NCBI RefSeq assembly: GCF_900446255.1
Contig: NZ_UIGI01000001.1
Location: 1,204,763-1,268,762 of the forward strand
DNA: 64,000 nt
Direction of reading: 5' to 3'
From: Buttiauxella agrestis
GTDB lineage: Bacteria; Pseudomonadota; Gammaproteobacteria; Enterobacterales; Enterobacteriaceae
Each line of letters begins with the position of its first letter. The first letter of the stretch is position 1. Below are positions 20,503-30,862 of this stretch, piece by piece. The position numbers were made by a program, and so were the translations under genes. Under the pieces are notes generated by a model. That model had not been told where the DNA came from, did no database searches, and worked only from the letters and a program-made list of their open reading frames with translations.

Positions 20503-22008
20503 ATGGTACCTGTGGTTGCGCTCGTCGGGCGCCCTAATGTCGGAAAATCCACGTTGTTTAACCGCTTGACGCGTACCCGAGATGCGCTGGTCGCGGATTT
20601 CCCGGGGCTGACTCGCGACCGCAAGTATGGTCGTGCTGAAGTGGAAGGTCGCGAGTTTATTGCTATTGATACCGGTGGTATTGATGGTACTGAAGATGGC
20701 GTTGAAACACATATGGCTGCGCAGTCGCTTTTAGCGATTGAAGAAGCTGATGTCGTACTGTTTATGGTTGATGCCCGTGCCGGCTTGATGCCTGCTGATG
20801 AAGCTATCGCTAAACATTTGCGTTCACGTCAGAAGCCAACCTTCCTGGTGGCGAACAAAACAGACGGTATGGACCCGGATCAGGCAGTAATTGATTTTTA
20901 CTCCCTGGGTTTAGGTGAAATTCACCCAATCGCTGCTTCTCACGGCCGCGGTGTGACAACCCTGCTGGAACACGTGCTGATTCCGTTTATTGACGAAACT
21001 AACCCACGCGAACCAGAAGAAGAAATCGATGAAGATGCAGCCTATTGGGCGGCATTTAATGCTAAGCATGGCATTGTTCCTGAAGGTGAAGAAGAAATCG
21101 AAGAGGAAGAAGAAGAAGCCTTCAATCCTATCGATTTGCCTATCAAACTGGCTATCGTTGGCCGTCCAAATGTAGGTAAGTCAACGCTTACCAACCGTAT
21201 TTTGGGTGAAGATCGTGTAGTGGTTTATGACATGCCTGGCACCACGCGTGACAGCATCTATATCCCGATGGAACGTGATGAGCGTGAATATATTCTTATC
21301 GACACCGCGGGTGTGCGTAAGCGTGGCAAAATCACTGAAACCGTTGAGAAATTCTCGGTAATCAAAACCCTGCAAGCGATTGAAGACGCTAACGTTGTTA
21401 TGTTGGTGATTGATGCTCGCGAAGGTATTTCCGACCAGGATTTGTCTCTGCTCGGCTTTATCCTGAATAGTGGGCGCTCACTGGTGATTGTCGTCAACAA
21501 GTGGGACGGCCTGAGCAACGAAGTCAGAGAGCAAGTTAAAGAGACCCTGGATTATCGTCTTGGCTTTATCGACTTTGCTCGCGTGCACTTTATCTCCGCA
21601 CTGCATGGCAGTGGCGTGGGTAACTTGTTCGAATCTGTTCGTGAAGCTTATGACAGCTCCACGCGTCGCGTAAGCACTGCGTTGTTGACTCGCATCATGA
21701 CTATGGCTGCAGAAGATCACCAGCCGCCGTTAGTTCGTGGTCGTCGCGTTAAGCTGAAATATGCGCATGCCGGTGGTTATAACCCGCCAATCGTTGTGAT
21801 TCACGGCAACCAGGTTAAAGACCTGCCGGATTCCTACAAGCGCTATTTGATGAACTACTTCCGCAAATCGCTGGATGTGATGGGCACGCCAATCCGTATT
21901 CAGTTCAAAGAAGGGGAGAACCCGTTTGCCAACAAACGTAACACCCTGACACCGAACCAGATGCGTAAACGTAAGCGTTTGATCAAGCACATCAAGAAGA
22001 GCAAGTAA
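20503..22008 (+). CDS. der: Der (EngA), tandem GTPase for 50S ribosome assembly
   Basis: 501 residues. It has two GTPase domains, each with GRPNVGKST (near residues 9 and 217), DTxG and NKxD motifs. An acidic linker rich in Glu separates them, and a C-terminal KH-like domain ends in basic [14 protein letters not shown]. Der is essential and acts in maturation of the large ribosomal subunit. The ATG at 20503 behind GAGG gives [12 protein letters not shown] as in E. coli. The linker region (about 165-215) is longer than I recall for E. coli. Confidence 0.96.
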   Translation: MVPVVALVGRPNVGKSTLFNRLTRTRDALVADFPGLTRDRKYGRAEVEGREFIAIDTGGIDGTEDGVETHMAAQSLLAIEEADVVLFMVDARAGLMPADEAIAKHLRSRQKPTFLVANKTDGMDPDQAVIDFYSLGLGEIHPIAASHGRGVTTLLEHVLIPFIDETNPREPEEEIDEDAAYWAAFNAKHGIVPEGEEEIEEEEEEAFNPIDLPIKLAIVGRPNVGKSTLTNRILGEDRVVVYDMPGTTRDSIYIPMERDEREYILIDTAGVRKRGKITETVEKFSVIKTLQAIEDANVVMLVIDAREGISDQDLSLLGFILNSGRSLVIVVNKWDGLSNEVREQVKETLDYRLGFIDFARVHFISALHGSGVGNLFESVREAYDSSTRRVSTALLTRIMTMAAEDHQPPLVRGRRVKLKYAHAGGYNPPIVVIHGNQVKDLPDSYKRYLMNYFRKSLDVMGTPIRIQFKEGENPFANKRNTLTPNQMRKRKRLIKHIKKSK

Positions 22009-22026
22009 TTATCTGCTCCTGAAAGA

Positions 22027-22055
22027 AAAACCCGGTTTTTATACCGGGTTTTTTT
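22027..22055. terminator. terminator between der and eutC
   Basis: CCCGGT at 22031-22036 pairs with ACCGGG at 22043-22048, flanked by A and T runs that extend the stem. The A/T symmetry lets it stop transcription from both sides, which suits the convergent der and eutC. Confidence 0.8.
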
Positions 22056-22076
22056 ATGGCTGAAATAAAAATTCTG

Positions 22077-22844
22077 CTATTCAGATATAGGCTTAACCAT
22101 TTGATGTAACGCCGGATTATCGCTTTCGTCTTTTAACTTCACACCTGTTAAGCGGCGTAAAAATGCTTGTTCAAGAAGCCAGGCCAGTTTAAAGGCCGCT
22201 GCTGTATGGCTCAAACCTTCAGGCCGGATATTCGAAATACAATTGCGCTCCGACTCCAGGCGTTTACGTTCAGGTTTCCAGGTTAAATAAACCCCCAGAC
22301 TGTCTGGGGAAGAAAGCCCCGGACGCTCGCCAATCAGCATCGCTACCGCTTTGCAGTGAAGTATTTCCCCAATGTCATCACCCAGGGCCACTCTCGACTG
22401 ATGCGCCAGGACAATCGGGGCCAGCGTGAGTCCGAGCGTGTTGATATACGGCAGCAGCTCGCGAACCAGCGCAACAGCCTGACGGTGTACCGCATGTGAA
22501 GAAAGTCCGTCACCAATGACGATCAGCAGATCGTCACATCGGGGCTGGGTGGTATTCAACATTTCGCGGCTTTCATCGCTTAATATGCGCCCTAAATCCG
22601 GGCGGTTAAGATAGATATGTCGGTCTTGTGCTGCACTCTTGACTGTCAGTGTCGGTAATCCCAGCTCACTTAATGCATTACTGAGATCGTCGCTATGAAA
22701 GGGCTGATGGACGGCATCTCGGGCCTGCGCGTGGGCAAGGCCAAAGTTGAGCACTTCTTTGGTGGGCAGGCTCGCACCGCTGCGCCCAAGAGCGATACGG
22801 GCGTCGGTGAATTCCCGCAGCAATGTCCAGGCATCGGAATTCAT
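22077..22844 (-). CDS. eutC: EutC, ethanolamine ammonia-lyase small subunit (short form)
   Basis: 255 residues. VIGDGLSSHAV, the IGERPGLSSPDSLGVY motif that binds the B12 cofactor, and ERNCISNIRPEG place it firmly in the EutC family. With EutB it splits ethanolamine to acetaldehyde and ammonia using adenosylcobalamin. The ATG at 22844 overlaps the eutB stop as ATGA; a GTG at 22850 is an alternative. It is about 40 residues shorter at the N-terminus than the eut-operon EutC, whose first residues direct the enzyme into microcompartments. No shell genes are present here. Confidence 0.92.
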   Translation of the reverse strand: MNSDAWTLLREFTDARIALGRSGASLPTKEVLNFGLAHAQARDAVHQPFHSDDLSNALSELGLPTLTVKSAAQDRHIYLNRPDLGRILSDESREMLNTTQPRCDDLLIVIGDGLSSHAVHRQAVALVRELLPYINTLGLTLAPIVLAHQSRVALGDDIGEILHCKAVAMLIGERPGLSSPDSLGVYLTWKPERKRLESERNCISNIRPEGLSHTAAAFKLAWLLEQAFLRRLTGVKLKDESDNPALHQMVKPISE

Positions 22845-24229
22845 AAGCACACTCCATGCGGCAGCGCGGTTAACAAGGGATGGCTGGCCCCCGTCAGGCG
22901 TAACTGCCCATGGGTATCAATAATTTGCATACGCGTCAGCCACTGCGCAAATTCTGGTGCGTGTTTCAGTCCCAGTAAACGGCGGGCATAAAGCGCATCG
23001 TGGAAAGACGTGCTTTGGTAATTTAGCATAATGTCATCCGCGCCCGGCACGCCGATTAAGAAGGTGAGGCCTGCGTTACACAGCAGCGTGAGCAGGGTGT
23101 CCATATCATCTTGATCGGCTTGTGCATGATTGGTGTAACAGACATCGCAACCCAACGGTAAGCCCATCAATTTGCCGCAGAAATGATCCTCCAGGCCAGC
23201 ACGAATAATCTGTTTGCCGTCATACAAATATTCCGGGCCAATGAAGCCGACGACGGTATTTATCAGCAACGGATTAAAATGGCGTGCCACTGCGTAAGCA
23301 CGGGCTTCACAAGTTTGTTGATCAACGCCATGATGCGCATTGGAAGACAGGCAACTGCCTTGCCCGGTTTCGAAGTACATCACGTTATTGCCGAGTGTGC
23401 CGCGGTTTAGACTCAGCGCCGCGTCATGCGCTTCCTGTAAAAGCGCCAGATTTATGCCAAAACCGCTGTTGGCGGCTTCGGTTCCTGCGACGGATTGAAA
23501 CACTAAATCCACAGGCACTCCGCGTTCAATCAATTGCAAAGTGTTGGTCACATGCGTCAGAACGCAGGATTGAGTTGGAATGGCAAACCGGCTGATGATG
23601 TCATCGAGCATGTTATTCAACCGCTCTAGCACGGGCAGGCTGTCACTTGCAGGATTAATACCGATAACCGCATCACCTGCGCCATAAAGCAGTCCGTCGA
23701 GCATGCTGGCGGCGATGCCTTTTAGATCGTCGGTAGGATGGTTGGGTTGCAAACGTACGCTGAGATGCCCGGGTAAGCCGATAGTATTGCGGAACCTGGT
23801 GGTGATCTGGCATTTGCTGGCAGCCAGAATTAAATCCTGGTTGCGCATTAATTTACTGACTGCTGCCGCCATTTCCGGTGTGATGCCTTTTGCGACCTCG
23901 CGTAGCGTCTGAGTATCCGTAGTGTCATCAAGTAGCCAGTCACGAAAATCGCCGACGGTTAAATGGCTGATGGCCTGAAAAGCGTTTTTATCATGGGTAT
24001 CAATAATCAGGCGGGTGACTTCATCGTCTTCATAGGGGATCAGCGGGTTATCGAGGATTTCCCGTAGTGGAATATCTGCCAGCGCCATTTTAGCCGCTAT
24101 GCGTTCTTCTGCGCTTTGAGCCGCGACCCCTGCCAGGTTATCCCCGGAACGCGACGGGGAGGCTTTGGCCATTAACTCTTTGAGGCCGGCAAACCGATAA
24201 CTGCGATGCGCCAGAGTTGCGTGATACAT
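22841..24229 (-). CDS. eutB: EutB, ethanolamine ammonia-lyase large subunit
   Basis: 462 residues, normal for EutB. Recognisable segments include KCQITTRFRNTIGLPGHLS, RLQPNHPTDD, FQSVAGTEAANSGFG and MYFETGQGS, which build the substrate and B12-radical active site in a TIM barrel. The AAGGAGGAAAG ribosome-binding site lies directly upstream. It is co-translated with eutC. No regulator (EutR), reactivase (EutA) or microcompartment genes are adjacent, so this is an isolated two-gene unit between der and yfgJ, a place where E. coli has none. Confidence 0.94.
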   Translation of the reverse strand: MYHATLAHRSYRFAGLKELMAKASPSRSGDNLAGVAAQSAEERIAAKMALADIPLREILDNPLIPYEDDEVTRLIIDTHDKNAFQAISHLTVGDFRDWLLDDTTDTQTLREVAKGITPEMAAAVSKLMRNQDLILAASKCQITTRFRNTIGLPGHLSVRLQPNHPTDDLKGIAASMLDGLLYGAGDAVIGINPASDSLPVLERLNNMLDDIISRFAIPTQSCVLTHVTNTLQLIERGVPVDLVFQSVAGTEAANSGFGINLALLQEAHDAALSLNRGTLGNNVMYFETGQGSCLSSNAHHGVDQQTCEARAYAVARHFNPLLINTVVGFIGPEYLYDGKQIIRAGLEDHFCGKLMGLPLGCDVCYTNHAQADQDDMDTLLTLLCNAGLTFLIGVPGADDIMLNYQSTSFHDALYARRLLGLKHAPEFAQWLTRMQIIDTHGQLRLTGASHPLLTALPHGVCL

Positions 24230-24349
24230 CTTTCCTCCTCAGCATAGAGCCAGAATTGAGCCAGTATCGGGAGTGTTATTGATGATTAATGGCGGGTTTG
24301 TCTCTATCATCAAAAGACAAATATAGTCGAAGAGTTGTCAGGAAAGATT

Positions 24350-24571
24350 ATGGAAACGAAATGCCCGGTGTGTGAAAACCCACTCCAGCCAACCGATGCA
24401 GGCGCGCACTGTGAAGTCTGCAAGCAGGATTTTCGTCTTGAGGCTCGCTGCCCGGATTGCCACAAGCCGCTGGAAGTTTTAAAAGCCTGCGGCGCGGTGG
24501 ATTATTTTTGCCAGAATGGGCATGGTTTGATTTCGAAGAAACGCGTCGAATTCGTACCCGTTGTCGAATAA
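24350..24571 (+). CDS. yfgJ: YfgJ, small zinc-ribbon protein
   Basis: 73 residues with four CxxC pairs or equivalents (CPVC, CEVC, CPDC and a later Cys-His set), a rubredoxin-like zinc-ribbon layout. The ending CGAVDYFCQNGHGLISKKRVEF matches E. coli YfgJ. Function unknown. The ATG at 24350 follows AGGAAAG; a TTG at 24335 is in frame but lies upstream of that site. It converges on xseA with 3 bases between the stops. Confidence 0.9.
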   Translation: METKCPVCENPLQPTDAGAHCEVCKQDFRLEARCPDCHKPLEVLKACGAVDYFCQNGHGLISKKRVEFVPVVE

Positions 24572-24574
24572 GTT

Positions 24575-25957
24575 TTAGCTTTTCGCCGCCGTTTTACGCT
24601 TGCGTACAGGCTTTACCGGTGTAATGCCGGTGACCTGGCTTTCCACCCAGCCATCTTCCAGACGCGTTGTCAGCGTATCCCCAGAATTGACCTGTTTGGT
24701 TTTCTTCAGCACTTTGCCATCTGTCGCCGTTGTGACGCTATAACCACGCGCCAGTGTCGCCAGCGGGCTGACCGCTTCAAGCTGTGCGATAGCGGTACCA
24801 AAGCGTTGGCGAGTCTGGCTAAGACGCGCCGTGACCACCTGCGATAAACGATATTCCAACTGCTGTAAACGAGTCTGCGCGCGATGGATTCGCGGCTGAG
24901 GTTGTTGCTGGTTCAAACGCTGCATCAGGCGCTGCTGCTGTTGCGAACTGCGGCGCAGTTTTGCGTCCATCGCCACGGTCAAACGCTGCTGTAAACGCTC
25001 AAGCGTTGTTTGCTGGCGAGCCAGGCGCAGTTGCGGATGTTGTTGTTGCAGGCGATGTTGTAAGCGCGTGAAACGCTGCGTGCGTTGGGCGAGATAATAG
25101 TCCATCGCCATTTCCATACGCTGCTGCGATGACTGCAACTGGCGCAGTAATTCGAGCTGATTACGGCTGACAATCTCCGCTGCGGCTGAAGGCGTTGGCG
25201 CGCGAACATCAGCGACAAAATCGGCGATCGTGACGTCAGTTTCATGCCCTACGGCGCTAACGATCGGGATCTTGCTTGCGAAGATAGCCCTGACAACACG
25301 CTCATCGTTAAAGCTCCATAAATCTTCCAGCGAACCGCCGCCGCGCCCGACAATCAGCACATCACACTCTTTGCGCACGTTTGCCAGCTCAATAGCGCGC
25401 ACGATTTGCATCGGCGCATCAACGCCCTGAACAGCGGTCGGATAAATAATTACCGGTAGAGAAGGGTCGCGGCGTTTGAGCACGTGCAAAATATCATGCA
25501 GGGCAGCACCGGTTTTTGAGGTAATGACGCCGACCTGGTGCGCCGGTGTTGGTAATGGCTGCTTATGGATTTGTTCAAACAAACCTTCAGCAGTGAGGCG
25601 TTGTTTCAGCTCTTCGTATTGCTGCTGCAACAAACCTTCGCCCGCCGGTTGCATGCTTTCAACGATAATCTGGTAATCACCGCGTGGCTCGTACAGCGTC
25701 AGAGTCGCACGCACCAAAACCTGCTGCCCATGTTGCGGACGGAAGGTGACGCGGCGATTGCTGTTACGGAACATCGCACCACGAATTTGTGCGGTATCGT
25801 CTTTGAGTGTGAAGTACCAGTGACCGGAAGCCGGTTGGGTGAAGTTGGAAATTTCACCGCTGATCCAGACTTGCCCCATCTCTTGTTCCAGCAGCATTCG
25901 AACCGTCTGATTCAGACGGCTGACGGTAAAAATTGATGGAGTATTTATCGTTGGCAT
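24575..25957 (-). CDS. xseA: XseA, exodeoxyribonuclease VII large subunit
   Basis: 460 residues. The N-terminal OB-fold (about 1-110) is followed by the catalytic domain with [15 protein letters not shown] and [11 protein letters not shown], then a long Gln/Arg-rich coiled-coil (about 270-400) that binds XseB subunits. Exonuclease VII degrades single-stranded DNA in both directions. It is divergent from guaB. The coiled-coil is unusually rich in QQQ runs, as is normal for this protein. Confidence 0.95.
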   Translation of the reverse strand: MPTINTPSIFTVSRLNQTVRMLLEQEMGQVWISGEISNFTQPASGHWYFTLKDDTAQIRGAMFRNSNRRVTFRPQHGQQVLVRATLTLYEPRGDYQIIVESMQPAGEGLLQQQYEELKQRLTAEGLFEQIHKQPLPTPAHQVGVITSKTGAALHDILHVLKRRDPSLPVIIYPTAVQGVDAPMQIVRAIELANVRKECDVLIVGRGGGSLEDLWSFNDERVVRAIFASKIPIVSAVGHETDVTIADFVADVRAPTPSAAAEIVSRNQLELLRQLQSSQQRMEMAMDYYLAQRTQRFTRLQHRLQQQHPQLRLARQQTTLERLQQRLTVAMDAKLRRSSQQQQRLMQRLNQQQPQPRIHRAQTRLQQLEYRLSQVVTARLSQTRQRFGTAIAQLEAVSPLATLARGYSVTTATDGKVLKKTKQVNSGDTLTTRLEDGWVESQVTGITPVKPVRKRKTAAKS

Positions 25958-26050
25958 GTGACCTGGATCAAATTCTAAATCAGCAAGTTATTCGGTCAAT
26001 AGTACCTTTCGTATTCTCCCTGGCAAGGAGTTTTCTTAAAAAAGTGTGGA

Positions 26051-26075
26051 TGCAATCGATTCCGCTCTGTATAAT
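26051..26075 (+). promoter_or_regulatory. guaBA promoter with PurR-type operator
   Basis: TATAAT at 26070-26075 is preceded by TGCAATCGATTCCGCT at 26051-26066, which resembles the PurR site at the same place in the E. coli guaBA promoter. Purine excess would repress guaBA through PurR. A GGTTGAGATATTG leader follows before the guaB ATG at 26127. Confidence 0.7.
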
Positions 26076-26126
26076 GCCGCGGCAATATTTTATCTGTTCT
26101 CATTCACCCCAGGTTGAGATATTGCC

Positions 26127-27593
26127 ATGCTACGAATCGCTAAAGAAGCACTGACGTTTGATGACGTTCTCCTCGTTCCAGCTCACTCTACAGTTCTGCC
26201 TAACACGGCCGATCTCAGCACCCAATTGACCAAAACTATTCGTTTGAATATCCCTATGCTGTCCGCAGCCATGGATACCGTAACGGAAGCCCGTCTGGCC
26301 ATTTCTTTGGCTCAGGAAGGTGGACTTGGTTTCATCCACAAAAATATGTCGATTGAGCGCCAGGCTGAAGAAGTCAAACGCGTGAAAAAACACGAAAGTG
26401 GCGTTGTGACTGACCCACAGACCGTGCTGCCGACAACCACTCTGCACGAAGTTAAAGAACTCACCGCACGTAATGGTTTCGCGGGTTATCCTGTTGTCAC
26501 CGAAGCCAACGAATTGGTCGGTATCATCACCGGTCGTGACGTTCGCTTCGTCACCGACTTAAACCAGCCTGTTAGCGTGTACATGACCCCGAAAGAGCGT
26601 CTGGTTACCGTGAAAGAAGGCGAAGCACGTGATGTTGTGCTGTCTAAAATGCACGAAAAACGTGTTGAGAAGGCGTTGGTTGTCGATGGCAACTTCCACC
26701 TGCAGGGCATGATTACCGTAAAAGACTTCCAGAAAGCAGAACGTAAACCTAACGCCTGTAAAGACGACCAGGGCCGTCTGCGTGTTGGGGCTGCCGTTGG
26801 CGCAGGTGCGGGCAACGAAGAGCGTATCGACGCTCTGGTAGCCGCTGGTGTCGATGTTTTACTGATTGACTCCTCTCACGGTCACTCCGAAGGCGTTCTG
26901 CAACGTATTCGTGAAACTCGCGCTAAATATCCTGACCTGCAAATCATTGGCGGCAACGTGGCTACGGCGAACGGCGCTCGCGCGCTGGCTGACGCTGGTG
27001 TGAGTGCGGTTAAAGTCGGTATCGGTCCAGGCTCCATCTGTACCACTCGTATCGTCACCGGCGTGGGCGTTCCACAAATCACTGCGGTTGCTGACGCAGT
27101 TGAAGCGCTGGAAGGTACGGGCATCCCGGTTATCGCTGACGGTGGTATCCGTTTCTCTGGTGATATTGCGAAAGCTATCGCAGCAGGCGCTTCTGCGGTG
27201 ATGGTTGGCGGTATGTTGGCAGGGACTGAAGAATCTCCAGGTGAAATCGAACTTTACCAAGGCCGTTCTTTCAAATCCTACCGCGGTATGGGTTCCCTGG
27301 GCGCGATGTCTAAAGGTTCTTCAGACCGTTACTTCCAGACCGACAACGCCGCGGACAAACTGGTGCCGGAAGGTATCGAAGGCCGCGTGGCTTACAAAGG
27401 CCACCTGAAAGAGATCGTTCACCAGCAAATGGGTGGCCTGCGCTCCTGCATGGGTCTGACCGGCTGTGGTACTATCGACGAACTGCGTACCAAAGCGGAA
27501 TTTGTACGCATCAGCGGTGCGGGCATTCAGGAAAGTCACGTTCACGATGTGACGATTACTAAAGAGTCCCCGAACTACCGTATGGGTTCTTAA
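26127..27593 (+). CDS. guaB: GuaB, IMP dehydrogenase
   Basis: 488 residues. A TIM barrel is interrupted by two CBS domains (about 93-205). The catalytic loop [11 protein letters not shown] carries Cys305, and the NAD/IMP site includes GIGPGS and [11 protein letters not shown]. It oxidises IMP to XMP, the committed step of GMP synthesis. It is the first gene of the guaBA operon; guaA follows after a 66-base gap with an intrinsic hairpin. Confidence 0.97.
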   Translation: MLRIAKEALTFDDVLLVPAHSTVLPNTADLSTQLTKTIRLNIPMLSAAMDTVTEARLAISLAQEGGLGFIHKNMSIERQAEEVKRVKKHESGVVTDPQTVLPTTTLHEVKELTARNGFAGYPVVTEANELVGIITGRDVRFVTDLNQPVSVYMTPKERLVTVKEGEARDVVLSKMHEKRVEKALVVDGNFHLQGMITVKDFQKAERKPNACKDDQGRLRVGAAVGAGAGNEERIDALVAAGVDVLLIDSSHGHSEGVLQRIRETRAKYPDLQIIGGNVATANGARALADAGVSAVKVGIGPGSICTTRIVTGVGVPQITAVADAVEALEGTGIPVIADGGIRFSGDIAKAIAAGASAVMVGGMLAGTEESPGEIELYQGRSFKSYRGMGSLGAMSKGSSDRYFQTDNAADKLVPEGIEGRVAYKGHLKEIVHQQMGGLRSCMGLTGCGTIDELRTKAEFVRISGAGIQESHVHDVTITKESPNYRMGS

Positions 27594-27603
27594 AATTTCT
27601 GCG

Positions 27604-27627
27604 CCCGGCTTTATGCCGGGTGTTTTT
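27604..27627 (+). terminator. intercistronic hairpin guaB-guaA
   Basis: CCCGGC at 27604-27609 pairs with GCCGGG at 27615-27620, loop TTTAT, followed by TGTTTTT. As guaA has no obvious own promoter, it probably acts as a partial terminator that sets the guaB/guaA ratio. Confidence 0.6.
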
Positions 27628-27659
27628 ATTTTGTTTCACTTGCCTCGGAATTAGCCTCA

Positions 27660-29237
27660 ATGACGGAAAATATCCATAAACATCGCATACTTATCCTTGA
27701 TTTCGGTTCTCAGTACACTCAACTTGTAGCGCGCCGTGTGCGTGAACTGGGCGTTTACTGTGAGCTGTGGGCATGGGATGTCACTGAAGCACAGATTCGT
27801 GATTTCAACCCAAGCGGTATCATCCTTTCGGGTGGCCCGGAAAGTACTACTGAACACAACAGCCCACGTGCGCCTGAATATGTCTTCACCGCAGGTGTGC
27901 CAGTATTTGGCGTGTGCTACGGCATGCAGACCATGGCGATGCAGCTTGGCGGCCACGTTGAGGGTTCTAACGAACGTGAATTTGGTTACGCGCAGGTCGA
28001 AGTTAAAACAGACAGCGCACTGGTTCGCGGTATCGAAGATTCGCTGAGTGCGGATGGCAAACCACTGCTCGATGTCTGGATGAGCCACGGCGATAAAGTC
28101 ACCGCGATCCCTTCAGACTTCGTGACCGTTGCCAGCACCGAAACATGCCCGTTCGCGATTATGGCGAACGAAGAAAAACGTTTCTATGGTGTGCAGTTCC
28201 ACCCGGAAGTGACCCATACCCGTCAGGGCCAGCGTTTGCTGGAGCGTTTTGTTCTGAATATCTGCGGCTGCGAAGCGCTGTGGACTCCGGCAAAAATCAT
28301 CGAAGACGCGATTGTTCGCCTGCGTGAACAAGTGGGCAATGACAAAGTGATTCTGGGCTTGTCAGGTGGCGTGGATTCTTCCGTTACCGCAATGCTGCTG
28401 CATCGCGCGATTGGCGACCGTCTGACTTGTGTATTCGTTGATAACGGCCTGCTGCGCTTGAACGAAGCTGAACAAGTGATGGATATGTTTGGCGATCACT
28501 TCGGTCTGAATATCATTCACGTTAAAGGCGAAGAGCGTTTCCTGTCCGCGTTGGCGGGTGAGAACGATCCGGAAGCAAAACGTAAAATCATCGGCCGCGT
28601 GTTTGTTGAAGTGTTCGATGAAGAAGCGCTGAAACTGGAAGATGTGAAGTGGTTGGCGCAGGGCACCATTTACCCTGACGTTATCGAATCTGCTGCTTCT
28701 GCGACCGGTAAAGCACACGTCATCAAATCACACCACAACGTGGGCGGCTTGCCGAAAGAGATGAAGATGGGTCTGGTTGAGCCGCTGCGTGAGCTGTTCA
28801 AAGACGAAGTGCGCAAAATTGGCCTGGAACTGGGCCTGCCATACGACATGCTTTACCGCCACCCGTTCCCGGGGCCAGGTTTAGGCGTGCGCGTGCTGGG
28901 TGAAGTGAAGAAAGAGTATTGCGACCTGCTGCGTCGTGCTGATGCGATCTTTATTGAAGAACTGCATAAAGCGGATCTCTACAACAAAGTCAGCCAGGCA
29001 TTTACCGTGTTCTTGCCGGTACGCTCTGTTGGCGTGATGGGCGATGGCCGTAAATACGATTGGGTTGTCTCACTGCGTGCAGTTGAAACCATCGACTTTA
29101 TGACCGCGCATTGGGCGCACCTGCCATACGATTTCCTTGGCCGTGTTTCCAACCGCATTATCAACGAAGTTAACGGTATTTCCCGTGTGGTTTACGATAT
29201 TTCTGGCAAACCGCCAGCGACTATCGAGTGGGAATGA
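27660..29237 (+). CDS. guaA: GuaA, GMP synthase (glutamine-hydrolysing)
   Basis: 525 residues. An N-terminal class I glutamine amidotransferase (GVCYGMQ nucleophile, FHPEV histidine) is followed by the ATP pyrophosphatase domain with the SGGVDSS P-loop and the C-terminal dimerisation domain. It turns XMP into GMP. The coding region remains full length although an element is integrated at its end: the last codons ACT ATC GAG TGG GAA are the left attachment core, and the stop TGA uses two bases from the element. The uninterrupted allele would read TAA, as seen after the right core. Confidence 0.97.
   Translation: MTENIHKHRILILDFGSQYTQLVARRVRELGVYCELWAWDVTEAQIRDFNPSGIILSGGPESTTEHNSPRAPEYVFTAGVPVFGVCYGMQTMAMQLGGHVEGSNEREFGYAQVEVKTDSALVRGIEDSLSADGKPLLDVWMSHGDKVTAIPSDFVTVASTETCPFAIMANEEKRFYGVQFHPEVTHTRQGQRLLERFVLNICGCEALWTPAKIIEDAIVRLREQVGNDKVILGLSGGVDSSVTAMLLHRAIGDRLTCVFVDNGLLRLNEAEQVMDMFGDHFGLNIIHVKGEERFLSALAGENDPEAKRKIIGRVFVEVFDEEALKLEDVKWLAQGTIYPDVIESAASATGKAHVIKSHHNVGGLPKEMKMGLVEPLRELFKDEVRKIGLELGLPYDMLYRHPFPGPGLGVRVLGEVKKEYCDLLRRADAIFIEELHKADLYNKVSQAFTVFLPVRSVGVMGDGRKYDWVVSLRAVETIDFMTAHWAHLPYDFLGRVSNRIINEVNGISRVVYDISGKPPATIEWE
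29220..29235 (+). other. attL core
   Basis: ACTATCGAGTGGGAAT forms the final sense codons of guaA. It is identical to the copy at 47536-47551. The next bases (GA) come from the element and complete a TGA stop, so guaA is not truncated. Confidence 0.9.
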
Positions 29238-29285
29238 TTTAACGTCTGGCAATAGCCTGCACGTAAAAGCAGTAAAACACCTCTA

Positions 29286-29310
29286 AGCCCGCGTAACTGC
29301 GGGCTTTTTT
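29286..29310 (+). terminator. element-borne terminator behind guaA
   Basis: AGCCCGC at 29286-29292 pairs with GCGGGCT at 29299-29305, loop GTAACT, followed by a T run. It lies inside the element, so it replaces the native guaA terminator displaced to 47601 and shields the integrase gene from guaBA transcription. Confidence 0.8.
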
Positions 29311-29321
29311 GTTTTTGTGTT

Positions 29322-29523
29322 TGGTACTTTCTGGCAGCTGTTAGCAACGGGAAGCACGGTTTTTTTAATGGAATTTTTGATGGTACTCTCTGGTTTCGAA
29401 TTCAGGTTTGAAAAAGTACCATGTGATAAATTTCGGTTGAGTTATGGTATTTGTTTTTTATAACTCAATTAAAAACAGATAGTTAAATGACTTTTCTGAA
29501 TTTTTTACAACATGGTATTTTTT
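29322..29523. repeat. candidate integrase arm-type sites, left end
   Basis: A short motif recurs in both orientations: TGGTACTTTCTGG at 29322-29334, TGGTACTCTCTGG at 29381-29393, AGTACCAT at 29415-29422, ATGGTAT at 29444-29450 and ATGGTATTTTTT at 29512-29523. The last is repeated exactly near the right end (47462-47473). Clustered short repeats near both ends are what arm-binding sites for a tyrosine integrase look like. They also occupy the integrase promoter region. Confidence 0.5.
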
Positions 29524-29544
29524 GATAAAGGAAAACAATAAACC

Positions 29545-30735
29545 ATGTTGACTGACACCAGGCTGCGTCACCTTAAGCCGAAGGAGAAACTCTATAAAGT
29601 TAATGATCGTGATGGTTTGTATGTTGCGGTCACTCCGGCTGGAACGATCTCATTTCGTTATAACTATTCAATAAATGGAAGACAGGAGACCGTTACTTTT
29701 GGCCGCTATGGTGTTGGAGGGATCACGCTTGCAGAAGCGCGTGAACGGCTCAATGAAGCCAAAAAAATGGTTGCCGGTGGAAGATCGCCTGCGAGGGAAA
29801 AAGCCAGAGATAAAGCGCGTATCAAAGATGCGGAGACCTTTGGTGCGTGGGCTGAGAAATGGTTACGCGGTTATCAAATGGCTGAATCGACGCGTGATAT
29901 GCGGCGTTCGGTATATCAAAGGGAGTTGAAGTCAAAATTTGCCCAGCAGAAACTGAGTGAGATTACACATGAAGACTTACGCGCATTAACCGACAACATT
30001 GTCGAGAGAGGGGCACCGGCGACAGCTGTACACGCCAGAGAGATTGTATTGCAAGTCTATCGCTGGGCTATTGAGCGCGGTCAGAAGGTGGAGAATCCAG
30101 CTGATCTGGTACGTCCTGCAAGCATTGCAAAATTTGAAGCTCGTGATAGGGCACTGACGCCAGGTGAGATCGGGCTGATGTACCGTTATATGGAATGCGT
30201 AGGCACGACGCCATCAATCAGAGCAGCGGTTAAACTATTACTGTTAACGATGGTACGTAAAAGTGAGCTTACTAACGCGACCTGGAACGAGATCAATTTT
30301 AGTGAAGCAGTATGGACGATACCAAAGGAGAGGATGAAACGACGTAATCCACATTTGGTTTTTCTTCCCCGACAGGCAATGGATATTTTGATTGCTCTCA
30401 AAACCTTTGCCGGTAGCTCTGATTTTATCCTTCCTTCGCGCTACGATTCCGATGCGCCAATGAGTAGCGCTACTTTAAACCGGGTTTTGACACTGACGTA
30501 TCGTCTGGCACAGAAAGAAGGGCAGTCATTGCCCAAGTTTGGCCCCCATGATTTACGGCGTACAGCTAGCACCTTACTACACGAGGCCGGGTACAATACT
30601 GACTGGATTGAGAAGTGCCTTGCGCATGAACAGAAAGGGGTACGGGCTGTTTACAACAAGGCAGAGTACCGCGAGCAGAGATCAGAAATGCTGCAAGATT
30701 GGGCGAATATGATTGATGAATGGATCAGTAAGTAG
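29545..30735 (+). CDS. int: tyrosine-recombinase integrase (P4-like, guaA-specific)
   Basis: 396 residues. The N-terminal DUF4102 arm-binding domain (about 1-90, with LYKVNDRDGLYVAVTPAG) is followed by a core-binding SAM-like domain (about 95-185) and the catalytic domain with Arg238, His335-xx-Arg338, His361 and Tyr370 all present. It is preceded by AAAGGAAAA at a good distance from the ATG. The gene reads away from the attL core, 308 bases from the guaA stop. It should integrate and excise the element between the two 16 bp cores. Confidence 0.94.
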   Translation: MLTDTRLRHLKPKEKLYKVNDRDGLYVAVTPAGTISFRYNYSINGRQETVTFGRYGVGGITLAEARERLNEAKKMVAGGRSPAREKARDKARIKDAETFGAWAEKWLRGYQMAESTRDMRRSVYQRELKSKFAQQKLSEITHEDLRALTDNIVERGAPATAVHAREIVLQVYRWAIERGQKVENPADLVRPASIAKFEARDRALTPGEIGLMYRYMECVGTTPSIRAAVKLLLLTMVRKSELTNATWNEINFSEAVWTIPKERMKRRNPHLVFLPRQAMDILIALKTFAGSSDFILPSRYDSDAPMSSATLNRVLTLTYRLAQKEGQSLPKFGPHDLRRTASTLLHEAGYNTDWIEKCLAHEQKGVRAVYNKAEYREQRSEMLQDWANMIDEWISK

Positions 30736-30788
30736 TTTATAATCAGTAGGTTAAGTGTTTATGCTTCCTGTTTCTACACTAGAAGGAC

Positions 30789-30807
30789 AATTTTAGCCGC
30801 TAAAATT
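30789..30807. repeat. palindrome TTTTAGCCGCTAAAA, copy 1
   Basis: A perfect inverted repeat with 9 bp arms and one central base lies between int and the next gene. The same 15 bp core occurs at 34829-34843 and 35375-35389. It may be an operator or partition-type site of the element. Confidence 0.6.
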
Positions 30808-30862
30808 TATGGGATATGTACCGAGTTATGATCTGAAATTACATAAAAAAGGAAAAGCAAGA

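Noticed and set aside
22841-24229. part of a complete eut microcompartment operon
   Set aside because: The flanking genes are der and yfgJ; no shell, reactivase or dehydrogenase genes adjoin.
27660-29237. guaA disrupted by the integration
   Set aside because: All 525 codons are intact and a stop is restored by the element.
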